A stretch of 64,000 nucleotides of DNA from NCBI RefSeq assembly GCF_050337105.1, contig NZ_JAKJSQ010000012.1:10279-74278 (forward strand). The letters are read 5' to 3'. This DNA comes from Aliivibrio_A kagoshimensis (GTDB lineage: Bacteria; Pseudomonadota; Gammaproteobacteria; Enterobacterales; Vibrionaceae). Under the pieces are notes generated by a model. It worked only from the letters and a program-made list of their open reading frames with translations. It was not told the origin of the DNA and searched no databases. Position 1 is the stretch's first letter. The number at the start of each line of letters is the position of its first letter. Position numbers and translations under genes: made by a program. Below are positions 8,800 through 17,405 of the stretch, piece after piece.

Positions 8800-10140
8800 T
8801 TACCCTTCCTTATAAATGGTATCAAGACACTCACGCAGCATCACACCATATTCATATTTGCCAGGGCATACATAGGTACATAGTGCTAAATCTTCTTCAT
8901 CTAGCTCTAACGCACCCAGTTGTTGTGCACTGTCAATATCACCAGCACATAGATCACGAAGCAACATTGTTGGCTCCATATCTAATGGCATGACTTTCTC
9001 ATAGTTGCCAATTGGCACCATGGCGCGATCACTACCGTTAGTAGTGGTTGTCATATTAAACAACTGGCCTGAGAAAAGGTGGCTAAGGAAAGTTTTGGTT
9101 ACTGAGAACTTATTTTTACCTGGAGCAATCCAGCCAAACAGCTCTTTTTCACGACCTTCACGTAACACAGAAACTTGCTGATGGTAGCGACCTAGGTAGC
9201 CATTAGCACCAGAAGCTTGTACACCAGACAATACTGAACCTGAGATAATACGGACTTCTCCAGGCATCAACTCATTGTCAGTGATCTCATCGACGCTAGC
9301 ACCAACAGTGGTACGAACTAAACGAGGTTTATTGACAACAGGGCCTGCTAGAGAGATAACGCGGTCACTATTCAGTTCACCGGTAAGGAATAGCTGTCCA
9401 AATGCGATCACATCTTGGTAGTTAATACTCCAAGCTGTGTTTTCAGCACTTACTGGATATAGATGGTGCATATGAGTACCAACTAGACCCGCTGGGTGCG
9501 GTCCGTCAAACACATGCTCTTCTATATTCTGTTGCACTGAACGAGGAAGACTCGAACCTTTCTTACACACATAAACACGATCGTCAGTTAATACTGACAG
9601 TACGTCTAGGCCTGCAATAAATGCGTCTTTCTGCTCGTTGATAATCAGTTCTGGATCAGCAGCTAGAGGGTTAGTATCCATGGCAGTAACAAAGATAGCC
9701 TTTGTGCTGTCATCGATAGCTGGTACCTTACTAAACGGACGAGTACGTAATGCGGTCCACGATCCTGATTCAATCAACTGCTGCTTAACCGTTTCACGGT
9801 CAAGTTTTGCTAATTGGTCAGCACTGTAACTGTTGAATGTGATTTGCTCGTTTCCTTCTACTGCGATAACCACAGATTGAAGTACACGTTTGGCACCACG
9901 ATTAATCTCAACAACTTTACCACTTACAGGTGCAGTAAATTTAACGCCCGGATTCTTTTTATCTTCAAAAAGAACCTGACCTTTTTTCACTGCATCTTCA
10001 ACACGGACATGCATCGTTGGACGCATACCCACGTACTCTTCGCCTAACAAGGCGACTTTACTGATGGCATTGCCATCATTAATCACCTGAGTTGGAACAC
10101 CTGCAATAGGAAGATCCAAACCCTTTTTTATTGTAATCAT
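8800..10140 (-). CDS. nqrA: Na+-NQR subunit A
   Basis: 446 residues from the ATG at 10140. Four extra upstream codons are in frame, but MITIKKGLDLPIAG is the family's start. NqrA is a cytoplasmic peripheral subunit that contacts NqrB and affects quinone and inhibitor binding. The motif CYVCPGKYEYGVMLRECLDTI near the C terminus is characteristic. It is the first gene of the operon, with a 414-base region upstream. Confidence 0.96.
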   Translation of the reverse strand: MITIKKGLDLPIAGVPTQVINDGNAISKVALLGEEYVGMRPTMHVRVEDAVKKGQVLFEDKKNPGVKFTAPVSGKVVEINRGAKRVLQSVVIAVEGNEQITFNSYSADQLAKLDRETVKQQLIESGSWTALRTRPFSKVPAIDDSTKAIFVTAMDTNPLAADPELIINEQKDAFIAGLDVLSVLTDDRVYVCKKGSSLPRSVQQNIEEHVFDGPHPAGLVGTHMHHLYPVSAENTAWSINYQDVIAFGQLFLTGELNSDRVISLAGPVVNKPRLVRTTVGASVDEITDNELMPGEVRIISGSVLSGVQASGANGYLGRYHQQVSVLREGREKELFGWIAPGKNKFSVTKTFLSHLFSGQLFNMTTTTNGSDRAMVPIGNYEKVMPLDMEPTMLLRDLCAGDIDSAQQLGALELDEEDLALCTYVCPGKYEYGVMLRECLDTIYKEG

Positions 10141-10554
10141 AAGCGCTTGCACTACATTAATGGGAAAAAGAATTATTTAAACACGACATGCCTAAGTTAT
10201 TTGAGAAGACTCAAATTTCCACAGCTTTTTGTTAACCTGTTATTAACATTTAAAATGTCAAAGTTAATTTGACGCGGATTCTATCACTTTTACAGGGTCA
10301 GTTGCTACGATCCACGCCATGAATCCACGAAAATTTTCTCTTTTATTATCAAAGATCGTATAGTCTGACGCTCTTTTCTTGACCTAACCCACAATTGTTA
10401 ATCAAAGATTTAGGATACCACCAAATAAGTATTGACCTAAGATTAAGATAACAAACATGACACACATCCTTTAACATTCATCATCGGGGTCAATCGTTAA
10501 TAATAGGGCTGAATGGATAAAACAACCTGTATTAATTTCCACCCTTTATTCGAT
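10141..10554. promoter_or_regulatory. Upstream region of the nqr operon
   Basis: No gene is visible in these 414 bases. They must hold the promoter of nqrA (minus strand). A 9-base direct repeat TTGACCTAA occurs at 10379-10387 and 10432-10440 (TTAGGTCAA on the transcribed strand), 53 bases apart. An AT-rich GTTAAC...TTAACATT block lies at 10230-10250. I cannot assign a transcription factor to either. The right-hand part is the 3' flank of bolA. Confidence 0.45.
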
Positions 10555-10863
10555 TTACTGCCCTTTACCTAAGCAGTTTGGTGATGCTGGAAACTCACCG
10601 TTGGCTGAAAGCCACTCTTCAGGGGTAAAAACATTGATGGATAACGCGTGAATGTGATGACTTAATTCATCAGCCAATACGCTATTTACCAAACGATGGC
10701 GTGCAACTAAACGCTTATCAGAAAATGCATCACTCACCACCACGACTTTAAAATGACTCTCAGAACCATCCGGTACCGCGTGCATATAGCTCTCATTGAT
10801 AACCTGAAAGTGCACCGGTGAAAAGGCTTCACTCAATTTGGTTTCTATAATCTCTTTAATCAT
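10555..10863 (-). CDS. bolA: BolA family protein
   Basis: 102 residues from the ATG at 10863 (MIKEIIETKLSEAF). The frame runs 10 codons further up, but this start aligns with E. coli BolA and is preceded by AGGATC. The BolA signature is clear: SESHFKVVVVSDAF and RHRLVNSVLADEL, with the conserved histidine. BolA binds monothiol glutaredoxin with a 2Fe-2S cluster and also acts as a transcription factor affecting cell shape. It is divergent from rlmG. Confidence 0.93.
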   Translation of the reverse strand: MIKEIIETKLSEAFSPVHFQVINESYMHAVPDGSESHFKVVVVSDAFSDKRLVARHRLVNSVLADELSHHIHALSINVFTPEEWLSANGEFPASPNCLGKGQ

Positions 10864-11021
10864 GTCAACAGATCCTGATAACGGGTAATTCAATTTTTAT
10901 TACAAGAACTATACCTTAGATTGTTTAATAATTTGATGTAAATAACAAAATTGAGTGTTCACTGCTTGGTTCATTTGCGACAATAGAGAAATACACTAGG
11001 CAATTAATTGGTCATACCATA

Positions 11022-12164
11022 ATGAATACAGAATTTACCATTAGAGATCATAATCTCACGCTTTTAAGATACCCAAAGGTCAGCAATGAAACCTTACAAG
11101 CTTGGGATGCCGGTGATGAATATTTAATCAACCATGTCGAAGCATTAGCGCTACCAGAACAGCAAAATATCCTCATAGTAAATGACAGTTTTGGTGCCCT
11201 TTCATGCTGGTTCTCTCAACGTCATAACGTCACTATGATGACCGACTCTTATATCTCCCAACGTGGCACATTAAGAAACTTACAACGAAACCAGTGTGGT
11301 CGAGTTGCCTTTATTAACTGTTTAGACGCCATTCCTGAACATATCGATCTCGTGTTACTCAAAATACCTAAAAGTAATCGCTTGCTCACATGGCAACTTC
11401 ATCAACTGCGTATGCAGCTTCCAGCTGAGTGTCCAGTCATTGCCGTCAATAAAGTAAGAGACCTTCACACCTCAACACTTAATTTATTCGAAAAATACCT
11501 AGGTACAACGACAACGTCACTGGCAAAAAAGAAATACCGTTTAGTCTTCTCCCTGCCAGACGTAGAACAGATCCATCATGTGGACGACATTACGCGCTGG
11601 CCTGTTGAAGGTGAAGAGATCACTCTGAATAACCACGCCAATGTCTATTCTGGTGAAAGTTTAGATCTTGGTGCACGCTTTTTGCTTAAACATATTCCGC
11701 AAGAAGATGATTTACGTCATATTATTGATCTAGGCTGCGGTAACGGCGTACTCGGTATAAAAGCCGCTCAACTCAACCCTGAAGCTCGCATCACCTGTAT
11801 TGATGAAAGTTACATGGCGGTTGAGTCTGCCACACTGAACCTAGAAGAGAACCTTGGCCCTGATAGACGTTTTCAGGTGCTCGCCAATAACTGTTTAGAT
11901 GGTTTTAAAGAACACAGTTGTTATTTAATTCTTTGTAATCCGCCATTTCATCAGCAACAAGCGATTACTGATCACATTGCTTGGCAAATGTTCTGTGATG
12001 CTAAAAAAGTGTTAGCTCAAGGCGGTTCAATCATGGTAATTGGTAACAACCACCTAGAGTATGATCAAAAACTCGGGCGACTTTTTGGGGATGAAAATGT
12101 AAACATCGTTGCCAGAAACTCAAAATTTGTTATTTTAAAAGCAACCAAAGCTATAAAAACTTAA
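11022..12164 (+). CDS. rlmG: 23S rRNA m2G1835 methyltransferase
   Basis: 380 residues, close to the 378 of E. coli RlmG and longer than RsmC. The N-terminal half contains LIVNDSFGALSCWFS and DLHTSTLNLFEKYLGTTTTS. The C-terminal methyltransferase fold has the SAM motif IIDLGCGNGVLGI and the N6/N2-guanine catalytic motif NPPFHQQQAITDHIAWQMF. It should methylate G1835 of 23S rRNA. The RlmG/RsmC families are paralogous; the N-terminal sequence decides for RlmG. Confidence 0.9.
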   Translation: MNTEFTIRDHNLTLLRYPKVSNETLQAWDAGDEYLINHVEALALPEQQNILIVNDSFGALSCWFSQRHNVTMMTDSYISQRGTLRNLQRNQCGRVAFINCLDAIPEHIDLVLLKIPKSNRLLTWQLHQLRMQLPAECPVIAVNKVRDLHTSTLNLFEKYLGTTTTSLAKKKYRLVFSLPDVEQIHHVDDITRWPVEGEEITLNNHANVYSGESLDLGARFLLKHIPQEDDLRHIIDLGCGNGVLGIKAAQLNPEARITCIDESYMAVESATLNLEENLGPDRRFQVLANNCLDGFKEHSCYLILCNPPFHQQQAITDHIAWQMFCDAKKVLAQGGSIMVIGNNHLEYDQKLGRLFGDENVNIVARNSKFVILKATKAIKT

Positions 12165-12173
12165 GGATAAACA

Positions 12174-12743
12174 ATGAAAAAGGTGATAATCGCAGCAACA
12201 GTGCTCTTTTTGACTGCTTGTGCAACTCCAGCTGACCCATTATTAAATGTCGCTCCGGTCGCCTCTTTAAATGCGCAGCCGACTTTTGCGGGAAAAACAT
12301 TGACCATTGACAGCCGTGACCTTAGAACCGCTGAATATGTCGGCGTCATCGACTCAGGCTCTGGGGATATCCAGCCTATTGATGCGAATCAAAATGTACG
12401 TATCGCGTTTGAAGAGACGCTTTCAAAGCAGCTAGAAAAACAAGGCTTTAAAGTGACTGTCGAGAGTGACAACACATACCGTCTTGATGTATTAGAAGCT
12501 GTAGTAAGAAGCCAAGTCAGCATGTTAGATAGCGAACTAACAACAGCGGTTAAAGTTCAAGTGGTTGCCGAAACACCTCGTGGAAAGTTCACTAAACGAT
12601 TTAATGGCACATCAACCAAAACCAGCTCATTAAAACTGTCTAACCAAGATATGGAGATAGTATTAAACGATCTGATTAACGCGGTATTTGACAAAATTGC
12701 GACGGATGAAGAGCTTAACACCTATCTAGCGGATAACTTTTAA
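12174..12743 (+). CDS. yajG: YajG family lipoprotein
   Basis: 189 residues. The N terminus MKKVIIAATVLFLTACATP is a lipoprotein signal with lipobox LTAC. The body belongs to the YajG family (uncharacterised lipoprotein, PF03923), found next to ampG and bolA in many gammaproteobacteria, as here. Function is unknown; it is presumably outer-membrane anchored. It starts 9 bases after rlmG and its stop overlaps the next start by one base. Confidence 0.85.
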   Translation: MKKVIIAATVLFLTACATPADPLLNVAPVASLNAQPTFAGKTLTIDSRDLRTAEYVGVIDSGSGDIQPIDANQNVRIAFEETLSKQLEKQGFKVTVESDNTYRLDVLEAVVRSQVSMLDSELTTAVKVQVVAETPRGKFTKRFNGTSTKTSSLKLSNQDMEIVLNDLINAVFDKIATDEELNTYLADNF

Positions 12744-13300
12744 TGAAAAAGGTATTTTCAACGATCGCTCTGCTGTGCACACTGTCTGGTTTCTCCGCCA
12801 CCTCGGTGGCAGAACCAACGGTGGAAGTTGAGACCAGCTTGGGTTCATTTGTTATTGAATTAAACTCACAAGCAGCGCCCATTACCGTTGCTAACTTTCT
12901 TAAGTATGTTGAAGATGGCAGCTATAAAGGATCAATCTTTCACCGTGTGATCCCCAACTTCATGGCACAAGGTGGCGGTTTCAATACTAAGATGGATCGT
13001 CTTCCTATCTACGCACCGATTAAAAATGAAGCCAGCAATGGCCTGCTAAATAATCAAGCAACGATAGCCATGGCTCGAACTCAAGAACCAGATACAGCAT
13101 CACGACAGTTTTTCATTAATTATCGTGATAATAGTAACCTTGATTACCGTCCAGGTTCGGCCGGTTACGCTGTCTTTGGTAAAGTCACATCAGGGTTTGA
13201 TATTATCAAAGAGATGGCCACTAGACCAACGACTCGTTACCAACAGATGAGCGATGTTCCAAAGACACCGATTGTTATCATCGACATGAAAATCAAATAA
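12743..13300 (+). CDS. Periplasmic peptidyl-prolyl cis-trans isomerase (cyclophilin)
   Basis: 185 residues with a cleavable signal peptide ending in SVAEP. The cyclophilin core is present: GSFVIELNSQAAPITVANF, FHRVIPNFMAQGGGF with the catalytic arginine, and RQFFINYRDN. It resembles PpiA/PpiB; the signal peptide favours the periplasmic PpiA type. Translationally coupled to yajG (TAATG overlap). It would speed proline isomerisation during envelope protein folding. Confidence 0.88.
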   Translation: MKKVFSTIALLCTLSGFSATSVAEPTVEVETSLGSFVIELNSQAAPITVANFLKYVEDGSYKGSIFHRVIPNFMAQGGGFNTKMDRLPIYAPIKNEASNGLLNNQATIAMARTQEPDTASRQFFINYRDNSNLDYRPGSAGYAVFGKVTSGFDIIKEMATRPTTRYQQMSDVPKTPIVIIDMKIK

Positions 13301-13341
13301 TCGGTTACTGAGATAACGCTGATTATTGCTAACAAACATCT

Positions 13342-13384
13342 AGCCGAAGTTCGATAAAGTCATTGTTCTTCGGCTCTTTTTTTA
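13342..13384 (+). terminator. Intrinsic terminator after the cyclophilin gene
   Basis: Stem AGCCGAAG (13342-13349) / CTTCGGCT (13368-13375) followed by CTTTTTTTTT. It closes the rlmG-yajG-cyclophilin unit. Confidence 0.85.
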
Positions 13385-13418
13385 TTCAAAATTCATCAAC
13401 TGAATAAGGGGTGTTCGC

Positions 13419-14750
13419 ATGACAACACAACTGTCATGGAAACAAACTTTCCAAAGCTATCTTGATAAACGTCTACTCTGGGTCTTTTTGATGGGGTGCT
13501 CTAGCGGCTTCCCATGGGTGCTGATCGGCTCAAACATGTCTGGATGGTTAACGGATGCAGGGCTAACTCGTTCTGCAATCGGTTACTTTGGTTCTGTGTT
13601 CGCGGTCTACGCCATCAACTTTTTATGGGCACCTTTGGTCGACCGTGTAAAACTTCCCTTTCTTGGTAATGCATTAGGTCAGCGCCGTAGCTGGATACTG
13701 CTATGCCAAACCATCGTACTCATCTGTACCCTTCAGATTGCGGGGTTAGATCCTGCCAATAATCTGATGATGACCTCAATGTTTGCTCTAGCAATTGCAA
13801 CAGCCTCGGCCACGCAAGATGTTGCGATTGATGCATTTCGTATCGACTCCTTCCGTAAAGCTGAATCGCATAAAATGCCACAAGCTTCTGCAATGGCGGT
13901 GATTGGTTGGTGGACAGGTTATTCACTGCCGGGTTACTTAGCCTTTATCAATGCAGACAGTATCGGTTGGAATGGTGTCTATTATGGCATGGCTGGTATC
14001 GTCGCCTTGTTGATGATTTTCACCCTGTTTGTTGGTGAACCCAATACCGAACGTGAAGCGCTACAACACAAGGCAGAAGATAGACACAGCAAAGTGGTTA
14101 AGTACCGAGTTGTTGCATGGCTATCGGTGACTCTGATCGAACCGTTTTGGGATTTCTTTAAACGAAACGGGGTTAAGACGGCCCTGACTCTACTGCTGTT
14201 TGTTTTCCTATTTAAAATTGGTGAAGCGTTCTTAGGACGTATGTCGATCACTTTCTACAAAGAGGTTGGTTTTTCAAACGAACAGATTGGTCACTACTCT
14301 AAGCTGATTGGTTGGGGGGCAACCGTCTTCTTCACCTTAGTCGGCAGTGCGTTCAATGTGAAGTTTGGTATCGTCAAAGGATTGATGATTGGTGGCATCG
14401 CCATGGCATCCAGTAATTTGATGTTTGCTTGGATGGCCAGTGTGGGCCCCAACGAGAACATCTTCTTAGCCACTATTTTAGTGGATAACTTTACCAGTGC
14501 CTTTGCCACAGTCGCTTTTGTCTCATTCTTAACGGTATTAACTGGACAAGCCTTCTCGGCAACCCAATATGCCCTACTCGCGTCATTGGGTAATTTTGGT
14601 CGAACGACCTTAGCCTCCTTCAGTGGTGAGTTAGCTGATTATCTAAACAGTTGGCCAACCTTCTTTGTGCTCACTGCTGTTATGGTTATTCCGAGTTTAA
14701 TTATGCTTTGGATGCTGAGGAACCATTTTAAGAAGATTTTAGAACCGTAA
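13419..14750 (+). CDS. ampG: Muropeptide permease AmpG (MFS)
   Basis: 443 residues, twelve or more membrane helices. The N-terminal segment GCSSGFPWVLIGSNMSGWLTDAG and FLWAPLVDRV...LGQRRSWILLCQ match AmpG transporters. It imports anhydromuropeptides released by lytic transglycosylases for cell-wall recycling; mltF in the same window makes such products. The neighbourhood with yajG and bolA matches the AmpG locus of enterics. It is somewhat shorter than E. coli AmpG (491), mostly at the C terminus. Confidence 0.87.
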   Translation: MTTQLSWKQTFQSYLDKRLLWVFLMGCSSGFPWVLIGSNMSGWLTDAGLTRSAIGYFGSVFAVYAINFLWAPLVDRVKLPFLGNALGQRRSWILLCQTIVLICTLQIAGLDPANNLMMTSMFALAIATASATQDVAIDAFRIDSFRKAESHKMPQASAMAVIGWWTGYSLPGYLAFINADSIGWNGVYYGMAGIVALLMIFTLFVGEPNTEREALQHKAEDRHSKVVKYRVVAWLSVTLIEPFWDFFKRNGVKTALTLLLFVFLFKIGEAFLGRMSITFYKEVGFSNEQIGHYSKLIGWGATVFFTLVGSAFNVKFGIVKGLMIGGIAMASSNLMFAWMASVGPNENIFLATILVDNFTSAFATVAFVSFLTVLTGQAFSATQYALLASLGNFGRTTLASFSGELADYLNSWPTFFVLTAVMVIPSLIMLWMLRNHFKKILEP

Positions 14751-14769
14751 ATTTACTATTCCTCTTTTC

Positions 14770-14800
14770 AAAGGAGCACATCTCGCGCTCCTTTTTTTTG
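14770..14800 (+). terminator. Intrinsic terminator after ampG
   Basis: AAAGGAGC / GCTCCTTT stem (14770-14777 and 14787-14794) followed by a T run. Confidence 0.85.
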
Positions 14801-15032
14801 CTTTTATCTCTCATTATCAATGCAATCGATTGCTATCATTTCTCATTTTATAGATACCAGTCACTATAAATCTTGCTTTACCTATTAATTTGTCGATTTA
14901 AGTCACAAATATATATCATGATTACATTTATTGCATTCACAAAGTTGAACTAAATATATAAGATGCCCCACATAAAACCACACTGATAAATTCAGTACCT
15001 TTTGTACATTACTTTAGATAAGAGAGCCTCCT

Positions 15033-15797
15033 ATGCGCAAGTCCCTTTTAGCTCTATCTGTTGTTGCAGCTTCTGTTGTAGCAGTACCAGCCCAAGCTGA
15101 ATACCTATATGGTTTCGGCAGCATGTACGCAGACTACCAAGTTTGGGATCACGGTTTCGGTAACGATGATGATAACTTTGGTAACGACATTTCAAACCGT
15201 AACCAAGCGGTTATCGGTATTGAAGGTGGTGCGGCATTCGATTGGGGTCAAATCTACGGCTTCTACGACTACGAAGGTGTTGACCGTTCTGGTGATGACC
15301 GCGGTGCTTCTACTAAAGGTACGATCCACTACAACCTAACAGAATCAGGCGTAAGCTTATACGCTCAGGTATATAACACTGACGCTGACTCTGGGTTACA
15401 TGAACAGAACCGTGTTTTAGGTTTAGGTTATACTGGCCTTAGTGGCGACGGTTGGGCTTTCACACCATTCATCGGTGCACACCAGATTAACACTACTGGC
15501 ATCAGTGGAAGTAACGGCGGCATGGCAGGTTGGGTTGGTTACTACAACACTGACATCGCAGGTCAAAACTTTACCTTCTCAAGCTGGGGTGAGTACGAAT
15601 TTGCACGTAATGACGAATACTCTGATGCCCAATCACCGACCAACAGTGATAGCTGGGGTCTGAACGGCAGCCTTAACGCAATGTGGAACTACGACAAAAA
15701 CTGGTCTGCTGGCGTGTTATACCGCTTCACTTACAACAAACTTGCTCGTGAAGGCTACGAAGATTTAGTTATCTACCGTGTTCAACATAACTTCTAA
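15033..15797 (+). CDS. Outer-membrane channel protein, Tsx/OmpK-like
   Basis: 254 residues. A signal peptide ends at VPAQA|EYLYG. The mature part is a run of alternating amphipathic strands rich in Gly, Asp, Asn, Tyr and Trp and ends in an aromatic residue (VQHNF), as porin-type barrels do. The composition and the pattern of short loops resemble the nucleoside-channel (Tsx/OmpK) family common in Vibrio, but the sequence is divergent and the assignment is from overall pattern. An acidic loop (NDDDNFGND) lies near the mature N terminus. It has a long untranslated leader after an AT-rich region, and its own terminator. Confidence 0.65.
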   Translation: MRKSLLALSVVAASVVAVPAQAEYLYGFGSMYADYQVWDHGFGNDDDNFGNDISNRNQAVIGIEGGAAFDWGQIYGFYDYEGVDRSGDDRGASTKGTIHYNLTESGVSLYAQVYNTDADSGLHEQNRVLGLGYTGLSGDGWAFTPFIGAHQINTTGISGSNGGMAGWVGYYNTDIAGQNFTFSSWGEYEFARNDEYSDAQSPTNSDSWGLNGSLNAMWNYDKNWSAGVLYRFTYNKLAREGYEDLVIYRVQHNF

Positions 15798-15821
15798 GTA
15801 TTAGCCGTTAACGGAACAACT

Positions 15822-15846
15822 AAAAGGCTCCTTCGGGTGCCTTTTT
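15822..15846 (+). terminator. Intrinsic terminator after the outer-membrane protein gene
   Basis: AAAAGGC-t-CC-TTCG-GG-t-GCCTTTTT hairpin with a UUCG-type loop and T run, 25 bases after the stop. Confidence 0.85.
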
Positions 15847-15924
15847 GCGTTTATCAAACCCATATTGCCTTTTCTCTCATAAGCGTAGTAGGATCCTAGT
15901 CATTGGTATTTGTAGGATTCAACT

Positions 15925-16812
15925 GTGAACATGACTATTCTTGGCCCCGGTGCCATTGGCTCACTGTGGGCCTGCTATCTTGATAAGGCTGGGCACAATG
16001 TCTCCCTTTGGCTTCGTGATGGTAAAGAGCAAGCGACACTTATCTTAGATAATGACAGCTCTAGCCCTTCTCATTTTCCCTGCAATCAAATTGACGATCT
16101 CAAGCAGTGCGATCTGTTGTTAATTACAGTGAAAGCGTGGCAAGTTGAATCCGCGTTACTGCCACTGCTGCCCCATTTAGCCAAAGAGACTATCTTTCTG
16201 TTTATGCACAATGGCATGGGCGCTTTGGAACCACTACAACAACAGTTATCGAGCTATCCTGTTTTGCTCGCGACAACCACACATGGGGCTTTCAAGAGTG
16301 ATAGCGTTCATGTGCAGCACACAGGTAAAGGCACCACCTCTATCGGTCACTTTAATTCGTTAGGGGGAAAGTGCCAGTTTTTGGTTGAAGTGCTTAATCA
16401 CGCCCTTCCTCAAGTCGATTGGTCAGAAAATATCAACCAGACCTTATGGAAAAAACTCGCGATTAACTGCGCCATCAACCCATTAAGTGCCATTAATAAC
16501 GGGAAAAATGGTGCATTGGCTGCTCAAGAGTTCCAGCCAATATTGGAAAAAATTTGTCAGGAAGTTGCCTTGGTTGCCAACGCCGAATCGGTACCTTTAT
16601 CAGCACTCGAATTACAACGTAGCGTTTCAGACGTTATAATGAAGACAGCAAGCAACCACTCTTCCATGCAGCAAGATATCCACCACCGTAGAAAGAGTGA
16701 AATCGATTTTATTACTGGATATCTATTACAGAAAGCCAAACGGCATAACATTGAAGTGCCTGAGAACTTAGCGCTTTATCATAAAATTAAACAGTTAGAA
16801 GGTGAGTCATGA
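15925..16812 (+). CDS. panE: 2-dehydropantoate 2-reductase (ketopantoate reductase)
   Basis: 295 residues. The N-terminal NADPH-binding motif ILGPGAIGSLWACYLDKAG and the catalytic-domain segment WKKLAINCAINPLSAINNGKNG (Lys and Asn of the active site) identify PanE; HHRRKSEIDFITGYL is near the C terminus. It reduces ketopantoate to pantoate in coenzyme A synthesis. GTG 15925 is favoured because AGGA (15914-15917) is 7 bases upstream; ATG 15931 is the alternative. It overlaps yajL by four bases. Confidence 0.93.
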   Translation: MNMTILGPGAIGSLWACYLDKAGHNVSLWLRDGKEQATLILDNDSSSPSHFPCNQIDDLKQCDLLLITVKAWQVESALLPLLPHLAKETIFLFMHNGMGALEPLQQQLSSYPVLLATTTHGAFKSDSVHVQHTGKGTTSIGHFNSLGGKCQFLVEVLNHALPQVDWSENINQTLWKKLAINCAINPLSAINNGKNGALAAQEFQPILEKICQEVALVANAESVPLSALELQRSVSDVIMKTASNHSSMQQDIHHRRKSEIDFITGYLLQKAKRHNIEVPENLALYHKIKQLEGES

Positions 16813-17405
16813 GCCAGAAAATTTTAGTCTGTATCGCACCAGGAACCGAAGAACTTGAAGCGATCACGACTGCTGATATCCTTATTCGTGCCGATTATGA
16901 GGTTACTATAGCCAGTGCTGCTTCTGATGGTGCTCTGGCGATGAAAGGAGCCAATGGCATCACATTAACTGCCGATACTAAGTTGGTGGATGTTGCGGAT
17001 GACGAATTTGACTGTATTGTTCTACCAGGCGGTACAGAAGGAGCTGGCTGTTTTCGAGACAGTACCCTACTGATAGAGATGGTGAAACAGCAAAAGAATG
17101 ACCACCGATTTGTTGCCGCTATTTGCGCCGCACCCGCCGTTGTATTGCAAGAGCACAACCTCTACCCTGACGCGCGTATGACTTGCTACCCGTCTCAAGA
17201 GTTTATCGATATGATTCCCGACGGTAACCACAGAGTGAAACGCGTTTTTACCGATGTGTTGGATAAACTGATCACCAGCCAAGGTCCTGGCTCATCACTG
17301 GAGTTTGCCATGGAGATCATCGTCCAACTGTCAGGTAAACAAAAGGCCGCCGAAGTGGCAGCCCCTATGGTCGTTCTTCCGAACTTACACTATCAACCTG
17401 TCTAA
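16809..17405 (+). CDS. yajL: DJ-1/PfpI family protein YajL
   Basis: 198 residues, the DJ-1/ThiJ fold. The reactive cysteine is in AAICAAPAVVL, with the acidic partner in PGTEELEA and the GGTEGA loop. YajL is described as a chaperone/oxidative-stress protein that repairs or protects thiols and glycated groups. It overlaps the end of panE (ATGA) and converges on thiI with a 4-base overlap of the two coding regions. Confidence 0.92.
   Translation: MSQKILVCIAPGTEELEAITTADILIRADYEVTIASAASDGALAMKGANGITLTADTKLVDVADDEFDCIVLPGGTEGAGCFRDSTLLIEMVKQQKNDHRFVAAICAAPAVVLQEHNLYPDARMTCYPSQEFIDMIPDGNHRVKRVFTDVLDKLITSQGPGSSLEFAMEIIVQLSGKQKAAEVAAPMVVLPNLHYQPV

Noticed and set aside
11022..12164. 16S rRNA methyltransferase RsmC
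   Set aside because: The length (380) and the N-terminal motifs fit RlmG (23S G1835), so I named it rlmG.
12161..12349. Short minus-strand frame overlapping yajG
   Set aside because: A shadow of a well-supported lipoprotein gene; no signal or motif.
14890..14915. A CRP-like site (TTTGT...TCACAAA) upstream of the outer-membrane protein gene
   Set aside because: The half-sites are 7 bases apart instead of 6 and the left one is TGTCG, so it is not a proper CRP box.
15109..15339. Open frame inside the outer-membrane protein gene
   Set aside because: It is a frame-shifted shadow rich in Thr/Val, with no ribosome-binding site.
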